A DNA stretch of 64,000 nucleotides, taken from positions 1 to 64,000 of IMG/VR virus record IMGVR_UViG_3300021961_000038; one strand, written 5' to 3'. Source of the DNA: a virus. Within the stretch, counting starts at the first letter, position 1, and every line of letters starts with the position of its first letter. Below are positions 27,584-36,572 of the stretch, piece after piece. Both the position numbers and the translations under genes were made by a program. The notes beneath the pieces were generated by a model. It ran no database searches, had not been told where the DNA came from, and was given only the letters and a program-made list of their open reading frames with translations.

Positions 27584-27617
27584 AAAAAAAGGGCGAACCT
27601 TTCGATCCGCCCTTTTA
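27584..27617 (-). terminator. Terminator after the major capsid gene
   Basis: On the minus strand the stem GGGCGGATC pairs with GGTTCGCCC (with G-T pairs) around a GAAA tetraloop, extended by A/T pairs and ending in seven T. It lies 27 bases after the gp23 stop. Confidence 0.85.
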
Positions 27618-27643
27618 AAGTTACTTACTACTGCTCTCTTGGA

Positions 27644-28816
27644 TTATGAGAATGATACGTTAGCAGAAGTGATTGACACTTTGCCTAAGTAATCAGCCGC
27701 ATTTCCTAAAGATGATGCAGAGTTGTTCAGTTCAATGTAACCGTAACGTGTCATAAAGCCAACAACTGGTTCAAAAGTTGCAGGATCTAGAACAACGCCA
27801 GATGACATTAGAGGAATGTATGGGCAATAGAATGCCGCCGCATCAGCCTCTGAAGAACCTTTGTATCCAACAAGTACTTGATTGTCATCAGCACCTGTGT
27901 CAGCCAAGTAAGCGTCAACGAACACTTTCATTGCACCGTTTAGTGTACCAACAAATTTAGTGTTAGTAGGTGCTTCGAAAGTACCTTCTGTTGTTCTTGC
28001 GAACGCAGAAGTAGTCGCAGATTGTAGGATAGTCAATGCTTGGTTTGAAACCACTGCAAAGTTACCTGCACCGCGTCTTGTTCTTTGAGCGATCTTGTTA
28101 GCAGTTCTGTTGATTTGAACAGCCAATGCCGCGTGTTCATCACCAACAAAAGTAGCAGTACCAGATACAGCCGCTTGGTTGTAAGTTTCTTCAACTGAAG
28201 CAAGTGATCTTAATGAAGCAAGAATCTCTTGGTCGATCTCAGAAGTAATTTCTTGAGCAAGAGCGGCCATGATTTCTGCTTCGATATCAATGCCTTGTTG
28301 TGCTTGAGCGTCTTGTGCCGCTTCAAATGTCCAACGAGCAGATAGTTTACGAGTTTTCGCCTCTACTGCTTGTTTTAAGATCTGAATTGACATTTTCTTA
28401 CCAGGTGTACCTTCTAATGTAGCAGTCGCATCTGCTTTATTAGTTGAAGCGTTACCTGAATAGCCTTCAGCAATTTTGAAAGGTGATAGTGCTTCTTCGC
28501 CTGCTGTTGCAGAATCGAAAGTTTCAGCATATCTTACTCTCAATGTGTGGATTTGACCCACTGGACCTGTCATAGGTTGTACACCAACGATTTCGTTAGC
28601 AATAACGGTTGGCATTACACGTCTAATAACTGGTAGGATGACTCTGTTTAGAGTTGCTACGTTACCGGCACTAGTTGCACCACTTGAAGCCGCCTCAGCG
28701 AGATACTTGCGAGTGTTCTCGAGAGTGACATCCATGACGCTTTTCTTATGGCCTTGTAGACCCTCTAATAGAGCGGTCTTAGTTTCGGACCAATTTTCTT
28801 TTAGTATGTCTGACAT
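27644..28816 (-). CDS. 23: Major capsid protein gp23
   Basis: This 390-residue protein has the HK97-fold capsid protein character of T4 gp23: it follows gp20, gp21 and gp22 in the T4 order, and has the N-terminal 'LNRVILPVIRRVMP' and 'EIVGVQPMTGPVG' blocks. The N-terminal arm is probably removed by gp21; 'YLAEAASS' gives a fitting site after Glu41 (L-A-E|A), and 'LLEG' at 16-19 is another candidate. The chain is shorter than T4 gp23 (521 residues), and the T4 insertion domain seems to be absent. It is followed by a strong hairpin terminator and preceded by an AGGAGA ribosome site. It should be among the most highly expressed genes here. Confidence 0.95.
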   Translation of the reverse strand: MSDILKENWSETKTALLEGLQGHKKSVMDVTLENTRKYLAEAASSGATSAGNVATLNRVILPVIRRVMPTVIANEIVGVQPMTGPVGQIHTLRVRYAETFDSATAGEEALSPFKIAEGYSGNASTNKADATATLEGTPGKKMSIQILKQAVEAKTRKLSARWTFEAAQDAQAQQGIDIEAEIMAALAQEITSEIDQEILASLRSLASVEETYNQAAVSGTATFVGDEHAALAVQINRTANKIAQRTRRGAGNFAVVSNQALTILQSATTSAFARTTEGTFEAPTNTKFVGTLNGAMKVFVDAYLADTGADDNQVLVGYKGSSEADAAAFYCPYIPLMSSGVVLDPATFEPVVGFMTRYGYIELNNSASSLGNAADYLGKVSITSANVSFS

Positions 28817-28831
28817 TTTCTGTCTCTCCTT

Positions 28832-29923
28832 TTAGTTTAATCCCGCTAATCTGCGGAGTTCAATTAAGTTTGACTTTTCTTCTGTAACGATATTGCTTTC
28901 CTTATCACCTGTAACTTCAGATGCTTCGGTTAACGCCACACGTTTTGCTTTAATAGATGTTTTATCATCCATTACCGCTGGAAGGTATTTGTCAAACGCC
29001 GTATGCAACTTTTCAGTTGCTACAGATTCCAATAGTTCGGACATGATTTCTCTTTTGTCTTTCCCTAAAGGTGTTAACAACTCAGTCATCACTGCAACAC
29101 GTTTTGCTTCGTCTTTGGCTTTTGCAATTTCTTGCTCCTTAGACTCAACTAAATGTTGCTTCTCTGTGACCTTTTTCTCTGCTTCTGCTAATTGCTCATC
29201 TTTTTCAGTAACGATCTTCATCAACTTCGCAGTTTCTGATTTTTCGTTTAGATATGATGAACTGTATTCATTAGCAAATGCTTCGAATAGTTTTCTACCA
29301 AAATGGTTCTCTCTAGCACCCTTGATGTCTTCTTTCAATTGTGTGATTTCCTCTGCTAATTTTTTGTTAACAGATTCTTGAACGATCTTAGCGGATTTCT
29401 CAATGAAGCGTTGTTTTACTTCATCTAATTTAACTTTGGCTTCTTTTACAAGTTTTACCTTGGTTTCTGCCAAATCTTTTTTGTCTTCTGCAAACTCGTG
29501 AATTTCTTTTGCGAGTTGTTTGACTACAAAGTCTTCAAGTTTTGCAAAGTTTTCTGAAACTTTTTTACGGTCTTCATTAACTTCTGCAATTTCTTTTGTC
29601 AATTGTTTTAGAACGAATTCTTTCAACAAATTAGAATGCTCACTTACTTGCTTTTTATAAGCCACTCTTGCTTCCGCAAGTGCTTTCTTATCTTCGGCAA
29701 ATTCAGCGATTTCTGATGACAATTTCTCGGAGACCATGCGATCAAGTGCTTCAACCATGTTTTGTTTATCATGCTCATAGCGTTTCGCAAACTCTTCACG
29801 AAGTTCAGCAGTAACACTGTTTTTGTTCTCTTTTACTTTTTCGTTCCATGCTTCTTCTAGTGAAGATCTTACTTCCTCACTTAGGATGCCTGTTTCAAAA
29901 AGTTTATTAAAAACATCACTCAT
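28832..29923 (-). CDS. 22: Prohead scaffold protein gp22
   Basis: This 363-residue, highly charged and almost entirely helical protein sits between the protease and the capsid gene, as gp22 does in T4. Four similar ~30-residue segments with 'F.EDKK.LAE'/'VNEDRKKVSE' heptads run through about 60-160, predicting a long coiled coil. Position and composition identify it as the scaffold core around which gp23 assembles and which gp21 later degrades. The C-terminal region ('LLTPLGKDKREIMSELLES', near 285) is the conserved scaffold end that binds capsid protein in relatives. It is longer than T4 gp22 (269 residues). Confidence 0.88.
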   Translation of the reverse strand: MSDVFNKLFETGILSEEVRSSLEEAWNEKVKENKNSVTAELREEFAKRYEHDKQNMVEALDRMVSEKLSSEIAEFAEDKKALAEARVAYKKQVSEHSNLLKEFVLKQLTKEIAEVNEDRKKVSENFAKLEDFVVKQLAKEIHEFAEDKKDLAETKVKLVKEAKVKLDEVKQRFIEKSAKIVQESVNKKLAEEITQLKEDIKGARENHFGRKLFEAFANEYSSSYLNEKSETAKLMKIVTEKDEQLAEAEKKVTEKQHLVESKEQEIAKAKDEAKRVAVMTELLTPLGKDKREIMSELLESVATEKLHTAFDKYLPAVMDDKTSIKAKRVALTEASEVTGDKESNIVTEEKSNLIELRRLAGLN

Positions 29924-29939
29924 TGGCTTCTCCTTATTG

Positions 29940-30572
29940 TTACTGCAAGCCTTTTATGACTCGTAGTATCTGTTCTTTGAGATACTTTTGTGCCTTTTGA
30001 TCATTGCTGATCTCATGCACCGACCTCATCGCACTATAACCACCTCTTGTATTCATGATGTGTTCATAGATTGGTGTAGGGTAGGCTCCCGGTGCACTAG
30101 GTTGTGCTACCACATCAACTGTGATAATTTCGAAATCGCTAACGTGACCATCGCCTTCGTTAACATTTCCACTTCCTCTGCTGGATACACCTAGTTTGAC
30201 TCCGCTTTCCAGCATTGTCTTTACTAGGTTACCCATAGGAGTAGGCAAAATTTTCATTTTGCCGTACCCGTTAGGACCATCCATCCACATATCGGTAATC
30301 ATGTGGCTAACTCTGTCCAAGTTTACTTTTAAATCATCTGGGTGATCTACTTCACCAAGAACCGAATATCCACCATCGATTTGATCTTTTAGAGTCTTAA
30401 CAGCGTTGCCTATCTCGGAGACAGGGTAGATTCGCTGGTTAGCGTTTTTAACACCACCCTGAATACAAATGCCCTTTAAATAAAGAGATTTATTATCCCC
30501 TTCACCTTGCGACTCCAAAGTGACTTTCGCCTGATCAAACGTTAAGTTTTCTCGTAAATATAAAGATGCCAT
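29940..30572 (-). CDS. 21: Prohead maturation protease gp21
   Basis: This 210-residue serine protease is of the T4 gp21/herpesvirus assemblin type, which cleaves scaffold and capsid proteins after Glu during head maturation. The catalytic pair is visible: His in 'GEVDHPDD' (His77) and the nucleophile in 'LGVSSRGSG' (Ser130 or Ser131). The N-terminus 'KGICIQGGVKNANQRIYP' (34-51) is the conserved opening of the family. It has an AGGAGG ribosome site and lies in the T4 order between the acidic core protein and gp22. Length is close to T4 gp21 (212 residues). Confidence 0.93.
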   Translation of the reverse strand: MASLYLRENLTFDQAKVTLESQGEGDNKSLYLKGICIQGGVKNANQRIYPVSEIGNAVKTLKDQIDGGYSVLGEVDHPDDLKVNLDRVSHMITDMWMDGPNGYGKMKILPTPMGNLVKTMLESGVKLGVSSRGSGNVNEGDGHVSDFEIITVDVVAQPSAPGAYPTPIYEHIMNTRGGYSAMRSVHEISNDQKAQKYLKEQILRVIKGLQ

Positions 30573-30596
30573 TAACGGCTTCCTCCTATTTCAAAA

Positions 30597-31493
30597 TTAT
30601 TCAGCACTTTTTACAGATGCTTTCTTAAAAGTGTCGCCTGCTTTTGAACCTGGTTCATTCTCGAAAGATTTTCCCATGTCCTTGGCTTTAACGGCACTAC
30701 CGCCCTTTTCTTCACCGCCTTGTGCAATGTTTTTACCATCAGCACCTTCACTTGCTCCGCCTTTCGACGCAACTGGTGATGCAGTGTTATCAGCACCTTC
30801 TGAATTTTTAGGAGCAGAGACTTTTTCAACATATTCTCTCATAGTCTCGCCAGCGGATTTGCTTTGTGTTGTTCCTTCAAATGGAATTTCTTCCCCTGTC
30901 AGTTCGGCTGTTGCTGATTCTTCTTCTGGACCCTCTTCTTCACCTTCGTCTTCAGCACCTTCTTCGCCTTCGTCGTCGGCTTTATCACCAACCATAGCAT
31001 CGAATTCTGCTTTAAGTTCATCAAGAGCGTCTTCTAAGTCAACTACACGGTCTTCAATGTCATCATGTTCTTCTTCATGATCATCCATTTCACCGTCTTT
31101 ATCGAAGTCCATTTCGCCGTCTTTTTCAACATCTGACATCATGTCATCTGCCGCGTCGCCGCCGATTTCTTCGATTGACTCTTCGTTTTCTGAAACTTCT
31201 TCATCTGTTTCTTCATCAGTTGCTTCTTCAACAGCATCTTCATCTTCTTCTGTTGCTTCTTCAACTGCTTCATCGTCTTCTGATTTTGCAGTTTCTTCTA
31301 CTGCTTCGTCGTCTGACTCTTTAGATGCTTCTTCTACAGCATCTTCTTCCTTGTCTTCAGCAGACTCAATAAGTCCCTGATAGATTTCTTTTGACTTTTC
31401 TACAACGATATCATGAAAAAGTTCTTCTGCTTTTTCCTTATCTTCGTTTACTAGCAAGTCTAATAATTGTTCAAATTTTGAATTATCTGACAT
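30597..31493 (-). CDS. Highly acidic prohead core-type protein
   Basis: This 299-residue protein is dominated by Asp and Glu between about 55 and 215, with repeats of the type 'EEATEEDEDAVEEATDEE', then a short charged helix 'DIEDRVVDLEDALDELKAEF' and an acidic Gly/Ala tail. I place the start at 31493 ('MSDNSKFEQL') because a GGAGA ribosome site stands just before it, not at the ATG 42 bases further upstream. It sits between gp20 and gp21 where T4 has the acidic core proteins gp67 and gp68, so a prohead core role is likely, though there is no clear sequence match to them. The acidic repeats may mimic DNA inside the prohead. Confidence 0.7.
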   Translation of the reverse strand: MSDNSKFEQLLDLLVNEDKEKAEELFHDIVVEKSKEIYQGLIESAEDKEEDAVEEASKESDDEAVEETAKSEDDEAVEEATEEDEDAVEEATDEETDEEVSENEESIEEIGGDAADDMMSDVEKDGEMDFDKDGEMDDHEEEHDDIEDRVVDLEDALDELKAEFDAMVGDKADDEGEEGAEDEGEEEGPEEESATAELTGEEIPFEGTTQSKSAGETMREYVEKVSAPKNSEGADNTASPVASKGGASEGADGKNIAQGGEEKGGSAVKAKDMGKSFENEPGSKAGDTFKKASVKSAE

Positions 31494-31595
31494 TGTTTTT
31501 CTCCTTTGTTTGTTAATATTAGGCAAGGCTGTCAATACATATTTACAAAAAAACCAGTTTTACCGACTAAAATAGGTAAAAAACCGCTTTTTTGA

Positions 31596-32186
31596 CTATT
31601 CTTTGTCAAAAACTTGCTTTTCAAACTGTTCATATGTAATAACTTTATAGTTACTGTGGTTATTTAATATAGTAGGACTGAAATCACCTGGTTTCGTGAC
31701 CCTATAAAACGTTATATCGCTACGCTCTTTAATAACTGATTCTGTTTGTCTAAGCCAATTACCGTAATATGTTGCTGGTTCTACGCTTTTTTTATAGTTA
31801 GGAGTGTCAGCATATATGTTATTAACACGTTTACCGTCAAATAAACCCTGATAATCAAAGCCTAATATATAGATATCTTGGTACCAATCGCTGGCCGCTT
31901 TCCACAGTGCTGTGGGTCCACTGCTCCATCCTTTATTAGGATTAAAGTAAAACAGTCCGCTATACTTTTCGTATGCTTTGTTAAAGTTAGTCCAAACCTG
32001 TCCATCTAGATGATAGTTGTTGCCAACTATTTCATGAACCATTTTTGGATCTACTGCTATTAGATAATCAGGAGCAAATGTTCGATAAACGGCATTACAG
32101 GCATAAATTTTGCCTTTACCAACTAGTCGTTGTAAATCAAAATCCTGTCGTGATGTTCCGTTACCTATGACAAACGCTTTGCTCAT
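31596..32186 (-). CDS. DUF115/MptE-like putative glycosyltransferase-type protein
   Basis: This 196-residue protein starts 'MSKAFVIGNGTSRQDFDL', a Rossmann-type 'GNG.S' loop, followed by 'IYACNAVYRTFAPDYLIAVD'. The order 'GNG.S...(I/F)(A/G)CN..Y..F.PDY....D' is seen in DUF115-like and sialyltransferase-like proteins. 'SSGPTALWKAASDW' and 'DIYILGFDYQG' follow, as in that family. A soluble sugar- or nucleotide-binding enzyme is suggested, but no reaction can be assigned. It is unusual among head genes, between the 81-residue protein and the acidic core protein. The start lacks a ribosome site and has TAAATA 5 bases before the ATG. A metabolic or modification role is inferred. Confidence 0.6.
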   Translation of the reverse strand: MSKAFVIGNGTSRQDFDLQRLVGKGKIYACNAVYRTFAPDYLIAVDPKMVHEIVGNNYHLDGQVWTNFNKAYEKYSGLFYFNPNKGWSSGPTALWKAASDWYQDIYILGFDYQGLFDGKRVNNIYADTPNYKKSVEPATYYGNWLRQTESVIKERSDITFYRVTKPGDFSPTILNNHSNYKVITYEQFEKQVFDKE

Positions 32187-32191
32187 AGTTT

Positions 32192-32197
32192 TATTTA
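32192..32197 (-). promoter_or_regulatory. TAAATA exactly 5 bases before ATG
   Basis: The minus strand reads TTTAAATA, five bases, then the ATG at 32186, with no Shine-Dalgarno between the upstream stop and the start. It could make this enzyme gene independent of the portal transcript. Confidence 0.45.
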
Positions 32198-32208
32198 AAA
32201 AAGATAGA

Positions 32209-32454
32209 TTATGCTATTGCGGCTTCTGGTGCAGGCAGACCGTACATTAACTTTATAAAGTCTAATTCTTTTGCCTGTTCCAACTCACGTGCTTCAGATG
32301 TGCGTCTGATGGTATTGATTTGACTTAATGTAAGACGTGTTTTTCTAGTATCATCTGCTTTTACCACAGAGATATCTCTCTCCGCGTCATAACGTTTGTC
32401 GTCTTCGAAGTTTTTACCGTCTTTATTAAAATAAAAAAACTCTTGTAATAGCAT
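32209..32454 (-). CDS. Small conserved head-cluster protein (81 aa)
   Basis: This 81-residue charged protein starts 'MLLQEFFYFNKDGKNFE' and has 'DDTRKTRLTLSQINTIRR', then a helix 'EARELEQAKELDFIKLMY'. A protein with this plan regularly follows the portal gene in marine T4-like phages, in the place of T4 gp67. Unlike T4 gp67 it is not strongly acidic, so equivalence is uncertain. It starts 8 bases after the portal stop, and a TAAATA element overlaps that gap. It is probably a prohead core component. Confidence 0.65.
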   Translation of the reverse strand: MLLQEFFYFNKDGKNFEDDKRYDAERDISVVKADDTRKTRLTLSQINTIRRTSEARELEQAKELDFIKLMYGLPAPEAAIA

Positions 32455-32459
32455 GATAA

Positions 32460-32465
32460 TATTTA
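32460..32465 (-). promoter_or_regulatory. TAAATA exactly 5 bases before ATG
   Basis: The minus strand reads ATAAATA across the stop codon of the portal gene, five bases before the ATG at 32454. An AGGA further up could serve as a ribosome site for the read-through transcript. Confidence 0.45.
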
Positions 32466-34169
32466 TGTTCCTGTTGGCGTAGTTTCACCAGGTGTAGGTT
32501 CTGTACCTGTATCTTCTGCTGGTGGTTCCGGTGCATCTGCTCCTGGTTCTGCTGAACCAAGTGTATCTAAATCAGATTGCATTCCTCCTGGGGTTACTCC
32601 AACACCACGCATCTGTTGTTGTGAACCAACATTATCAATTGCTTCACCTGAATTTTCTTCACGCCACATAGTTTCGTTTTCTGCAATTTCTTCTTGGCTT
32701 AATCCTAAGAAACGTTTTAGTGCAAAACGTTTTGACATATACGGAACTTCTTGCAATGAAGCAAATGTATTAACACGAGCGTTATCCATTTCACTTTGTC
32801 TGTATGCGGCAAAGTTTTGTGGTGGATTCATTTGTAAATCAAATAGATTATTATCAATGTTAACGCCTTTAGCGTTCAAGTACATTTTAAATTCTCTATC
32901 AAAAATATGACTTATTAAACTTTGTAATCGTACACAGTACTTGTTAAAACGCAGTTCTTGAATGTATGCTGTGCCCACTCTACCATCATTATATTGTGCG
33001 GCACTGTCGTCTGCACCTGTTGGTAAGTATGAACTTGGAATACGTAATCCACGGAATAATTTATTTGTAAAATATTTTAAGTCGTCAATTTCGCCTAGGT
33101 TAGTACCACCTGGTAATGTTTCAACTTTAGATCCACGTCCTTCTGCTGTTTGTGGGAAAAAGTAATCTTCATTAATTGATAATGGATTAAAACTAGCATC
33201 AATAACATTAGTTCCACCACCTGTTGAACTTGGAATACGTCTTTGATGAATTTCGTTTTTAACTCTTTCAACAAATCCCATAGCAAGGTGGGTAGGCATA
33301 TTACCTACGTCAATATAAAATACTCTACGCTCTGGTGCTCTTTGCACACGGTAGATAATAATTGCATCTTCAAGTAATTCTTTTTGCTTGTAAACTTTAA
33401 AAACTGATTCTAACAGTGAATTACCAAACGGAAAATTTCTGTCCAGTCCTTCACTTAAACTTAAATGCACAACGTGATTGGCATCAATTGCTAATTGGTT
33501 GTTTTGTCTCTCAAATCTTGTACCAAAGTTTTGTGGACCAGATCCTACATAACCTCTACCATATGCACCACCGCTGGTTGTGTAATCAACCTGTCCTGAT
33601 CCTGCCTGTGCTGTAAGTTGTGTTACTGATAGATTTTGAAAGTTAGGATTAGGATCTCTTAATACATATTGTTCAGGCTCTTTGCCTTCGCTTTCGTTTA
33701 CAATAATTTTATCTAACTTTGCAGGGTCAACGTGATACCATTTAAATGTTTCCGGATCTCTAACAAAGAAAGCATCACCATATTTGAATATGTTACGAAC
33801 AATTTTAAAAATACGTCTTTCAAAGTTGTTTAGATCGCACCATTGTTGCAGATAACTTTTTAAGATTTTTGTTTCAGGACTTGTAGTTGCGGCTTTAAAG
33901 AAAATATTAAATGGTGTTTTGTTTTCTACATTAGTTTGTGTACAAAACTCAGCAAGGATATCTAATGCCGCGTTTACTTCACTGTCCACGTCCATTGTTT
34001 CATATTGGCCATAACGTTCAATACGATTAGGATGTCCTGAATAAACATCGGGTAAAAATGATGAATAATTGGACCTCGCAGGGCCGGCCTGTCCCGATCC
34101 TGTAATAGGACTGAGAGTTCCTGATGTATCTTTTGGTTTATATTCCTGAAAGTATTTTTTCCAACCCAT
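32463..34169 (-). CDS. 20: Portal vertex protein gp20
   Basis: This 568-residue protein is the T4-type portal, the dodecameric ring through which DNA enters and leaves the head. Recognisable blocks are 'NRIERYGQYETMDVDSEVN' (about 46-64), which is characteristic of the family, 'FKYGDAFFVRDPETFKWYHV' (~128-147), 'VQRAPERRVFYIDVGNMP' (~273-290) and the 'LPGGTNLGEIDDLKYF' loop (~350-365). The C-terminal tail is Pro/Thr/Glu-rich and looks disordered. Length is near T4 gp20 (524). It heads the capsid block and follows the tape measure gene on the same strand. The start has a GAGGA ribosome site. Confidence 0.96.
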   Translation of the reverse strand: MGWKKYFQEYKPKDTSGTLSPITGSGQAGPARSNYSSFLPDVYSGHPNRIERYGQYETMDVDSEVNAALDILAEFCTQTNVENKTPFNIFFKAATTSPETKILKSYLQQWCDLNNFERRIFKIVRNIFKYGDAFFVRDPETFKWYHVDPAKLDKIIVNESEGKEPEQYVLRDPNPNFQNLSVTQLTAQAGSGQVDYTTSGGAYGRGYVGSGPQNFGTRFERQNNQLAIDANHVVHLSLSEGLDRNFPFGNSLLESVFKVYKQKELLEDAIIIYRVQRAPERRVFYIDVGNMPTHLAMGFVERVKNEIHQRRIPSSTGGGTNVIDASFNPLSINEDYFFPQTAEGRGSKVETLPGGTNLGEIDDLKYFTNKLFRGLRIPSSYLPTGADDSAAQYNDGRVGTAYIQELRFNKYCVRLQSLISHIFDREFKMYLNAKGVNIDNNLFDLQMNPPQNFAAYRQSEMDNARVNTFASLQEVPYMSKRFALKRFLGLSQEEIAENETMWREENSGEAIDNVGSQQQMRGVGVTPGGMQSDLDTLGSAEPGADAPEPPAEDTGTEPTPGETTPTGT

Positions 34170-34190
34170 TTATTTTCCTCTATGCTGATT

Positions 34191-36545
34191 CTACATACTT
34201 TGTAGTTCTGACAGCATATCTTTATTAATTCTTATTAATTCGTCAAACTTAGCACCAAGTCCGCCACCGTTAATGTTATTTACCGATGTTCCAGAACCTT
34301 GACTATTATTTGATTTTACACTCTCTTGCTCCAGTTTGTCAAGTTGTTCGTCACTCAAACCGGTGATATCTTTTGCCATTCCGCGTGTTTGTGATTTAAT
34401 ACCGGCTTCATTCTCTTTGGCATATGCATCATATTTGGCTCCCATCGACTGTGCTTGATTAATCATGGAACCAATATCCATTTTGCCGTCTTTCATTCCG
34501 GCCATCATGTTACCCATGTCGCCCTGCATCATGTTTAGCATACCACCCAATGGTGAATTTTTAGGAATAACCGCTTCTTCGCCGTGTAACATAGCGGCCT
34601 GACCCTTGCCAAAGTTTTTGAATAAACTTCCCATTCCTACGGTACCTTGGGACATACTGTTCTTTTTGTGTTCTTGCAACATTTTAGCAAGACCTTGCAT
34701 TTCTTCATCGGTAAATTTATCACCGTGAATATCTGCTTCCATATTTCCAAAAATATCACCTATAGGTCTTGCTACCACGCCAATAGCACTCATAATGTGA
34801 GCAAAACTACGATTCATCCAACTCTCATCTTGCTTCATTTTTTCAAGTTGGAGTGTTTTCACTTCCTGTAGGATATCGTTAATTTCTTCATCGCTGAATG
34901 ATCTTCCGTTGTCTTGTCTTTTCTGACTTAAATCTCTAGTTGCCAATGAACCAGTAAATCCTACACCCATATCACTGCCAGCAGTTCCACCCGCTCCTTC
35001 TCTTATTGCCGTCATAAGTGCATTTCCTATTTGCACCAGAAGGTCCTTTAACCCATTCATGATATTTTCTCTGCCTTTTTCATCAAAAGGATTTAGGTCT
35101 CCGTTAAACCTCTCTAGGAATTTTATTACGTCAGGAGTTTTTTCTCTAATCCATTTTGCAAAGTTGTCCATGGCTGTTTGGAACTCGCCACTTGAGAATA
35201 CTTTTGTAAACAAATCGGAAAATGCCGATCTAACATCTTTAAGTGCAATGTTCAGTGTGTTAAACAGATCAACAGCACCACCACTCTTGCCCATCTTACC
35301 TTGGACCTCTTCAACGCTACCACCAAATAGATTAATACCATTGATAATGTTGCTGAGTGCTGTACCATATGGATCTCCCATCAACATCAACGTACCAGCA
35401 AGTTTGGCATTGGCATCCGCAAATCCTTGATTTGAATTAGCAAGATTGTTAAAGTCTCCCATCAACATCTTGTTAAAGTCTTCTTGTGATCCTGCAAAAT
35501 TTCTTGCCGCATTGGCTGAACCGGTGATTGTTTGATTAAAGCCTGGCATCAAGGCAGTTATCTGCTGTGCCGCATCAGTAACAGGTCCAACGCCCATGAT
35601 AGCCGCCATGGCCGCTTCTTTACCCGCTTCACCAAATCCTGCTTCAGCGGTACCAACTATCTTTAACATTCTTGCACGAGTTTCTCCGTCAAGACCTGCA
35701 AGGAATCTTTCGAAACCTTTGTTCATGTTGGCTTGTTTTAATCCGTTTTCAATTTCGTCTGATTGTTTACCTGTTAGTTCAGATAATTCTCTTAGATATT
35801 TTGCGTAGTCACCTGATAGGTTAACCATCTGTGCTTCGCTCATGTTACGTCTTTGCATAGCCACAGCGTTCATGGCAAAGAAACTCATGAACCTGTCATT
35901 CTGCTCATCAAAGTCCATACCAAAACGCATTAATGTTCTACCGTTGGCCAACATTGCACGTTTGTTCATGTCAAGGGCCATTTCAGCACCACGTGTTGCT
36001 GTGCCTAGTGTGGCAAATGCTTCAACGTTTGCTCCCAATGATTTTAGCAGTTGTCCCGAATCAACACCCAGTGCCGCAAAATCAGACTGTAATCTTTCAA
36101 CCCTTAACCCAAATGCGATACCAGTTTTGGATAACTTTTGGAACATATCGTAGTTGGTGTTTAACATTGTTACCAATGTTTCCAACACTGTTCCTAGTCC
36201 TAAAAAGTCGCCTGTAACATTTTTAACTGTTTTTGCTAGATCCGTGACCTTTGGTTGTGACTGCACCATTGCACCCGCTAGTCCAACCGCCGCACCACCT
36301 ATTTTGGCTAGTCCGTTAAGCGTTGAAGCCGCTTTGGTTAGTACGCTGGCTAGTTTATCAAACGCTGAGGCAACATTCATACTGCTTTTTTCAACGCCTT
36401 TTAGTTGCTTTTGTGCATCCGCGACAGCACCAGAGAACCCGGTTTTACCCGAGGACATTACATCCAAAAGTTTTTGTAGCGTTGCTTCTTCGGCCGCATT
36501 GTTTAATTCGACCTGCTGTCCGCCAATTTCTCCTCTTACTGCCAT
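34191..36545 (-). CDS. Tail tape measure protein (gp29-like role)
   Basis: This 784-residue protein has the features of a tape measure: a helical N-terminal part, an alanine/glycine-rich apolar region at about 60-115 ('LAKIGGAAVGLAGAMV'), long helices through the middle, and near residue 652 'LHGEEAVIPKNSPLGG', the 'GEEAV.P' tail motif seen in tape measure proteins of many tailed phages. It lies back-to-back with the gp26-like gene, the place where tail assembly chaperones are expected. By length it would set a tail somewhat longer than T4's (gp29 is 590 residues). Both share the divergent late promoters at 36573-36601. Sequence identity with T4 gp29 cannot be judged here. Confidence 0.82.
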   Translation of the reverse strand: MAVRGEIGGQQVELNNAAEEATLQKLLDVMSSGKTGFSGAVADAQKQLKGVEKSSMNVASAFDKLASVLTKAASTLNGLAKIGGAAVGLAGAMVQSQPKVTDLAKTVKNVTGDFLGLGTVLETLVTMLNTNYDMFQKLSKTGIAFGLRVERLQSDFAALGVDSGQLLKSLGANVEAFATLGTATRGAEMALDMNKRAMLANGRTLMRFGMDFDEQNDRFMSFFAMNAVAMQRRNMSEAQMVNLSGDYAKYLRELSELTGKQSDEIENGLKQANMNKGFERFLAGLDGETRARMLKIVGTAEAGFGEAGKEAAMAAIMGVGPVTDAAQQITALMPGFNQTITGSANAARNFAGSQEDFNKMLMGDFNNLANSNQGFADANAKLAGTLMLMGDPYGTALSNIINGINLFGGSVEEVQGKMGKSGGAVDLFNTLNIALKDVRSAFSDLFTKVFSSGEFQTAMDNFAKWIREKTPDVIKFLERFNGDLNPFDEKGRENIMNGLKDLLVQIGNALMTAIREGAGGTAGSDMGVGFTGSLATRDLSQKRQDNGRSFSDEEINDILQEVKTLQLEKMKQDESWMNRSFAHIMSAIGVVARPIGDIFGNMEADIHGDKFTDEEMQGLAKMLQEHKKNSMSQGTVGMGSLFKNFGKGQAAMLHGEEAVIPKNSPLGGMLNMMQGDMGNMMAGMKDGKMDIGSMINQAQSMGAKYDAYAKENEAGIKSQTRGMAKDITGLSDEQLDKLEQESVKSNNSQGSGTSVNNINGGGLGAKFDELIRINKDMLSELQSM

Positions 36546-36572
36546 AATCTAGGAATCCCCATTTTCTACGTA

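Noticed and set aside
31494-31535. Longer start for the acidic prohead protein
   Set aside because: A GGAGA ribosome site directly precedes the ATG at 31493, and the 14 extra residues are translated leader.
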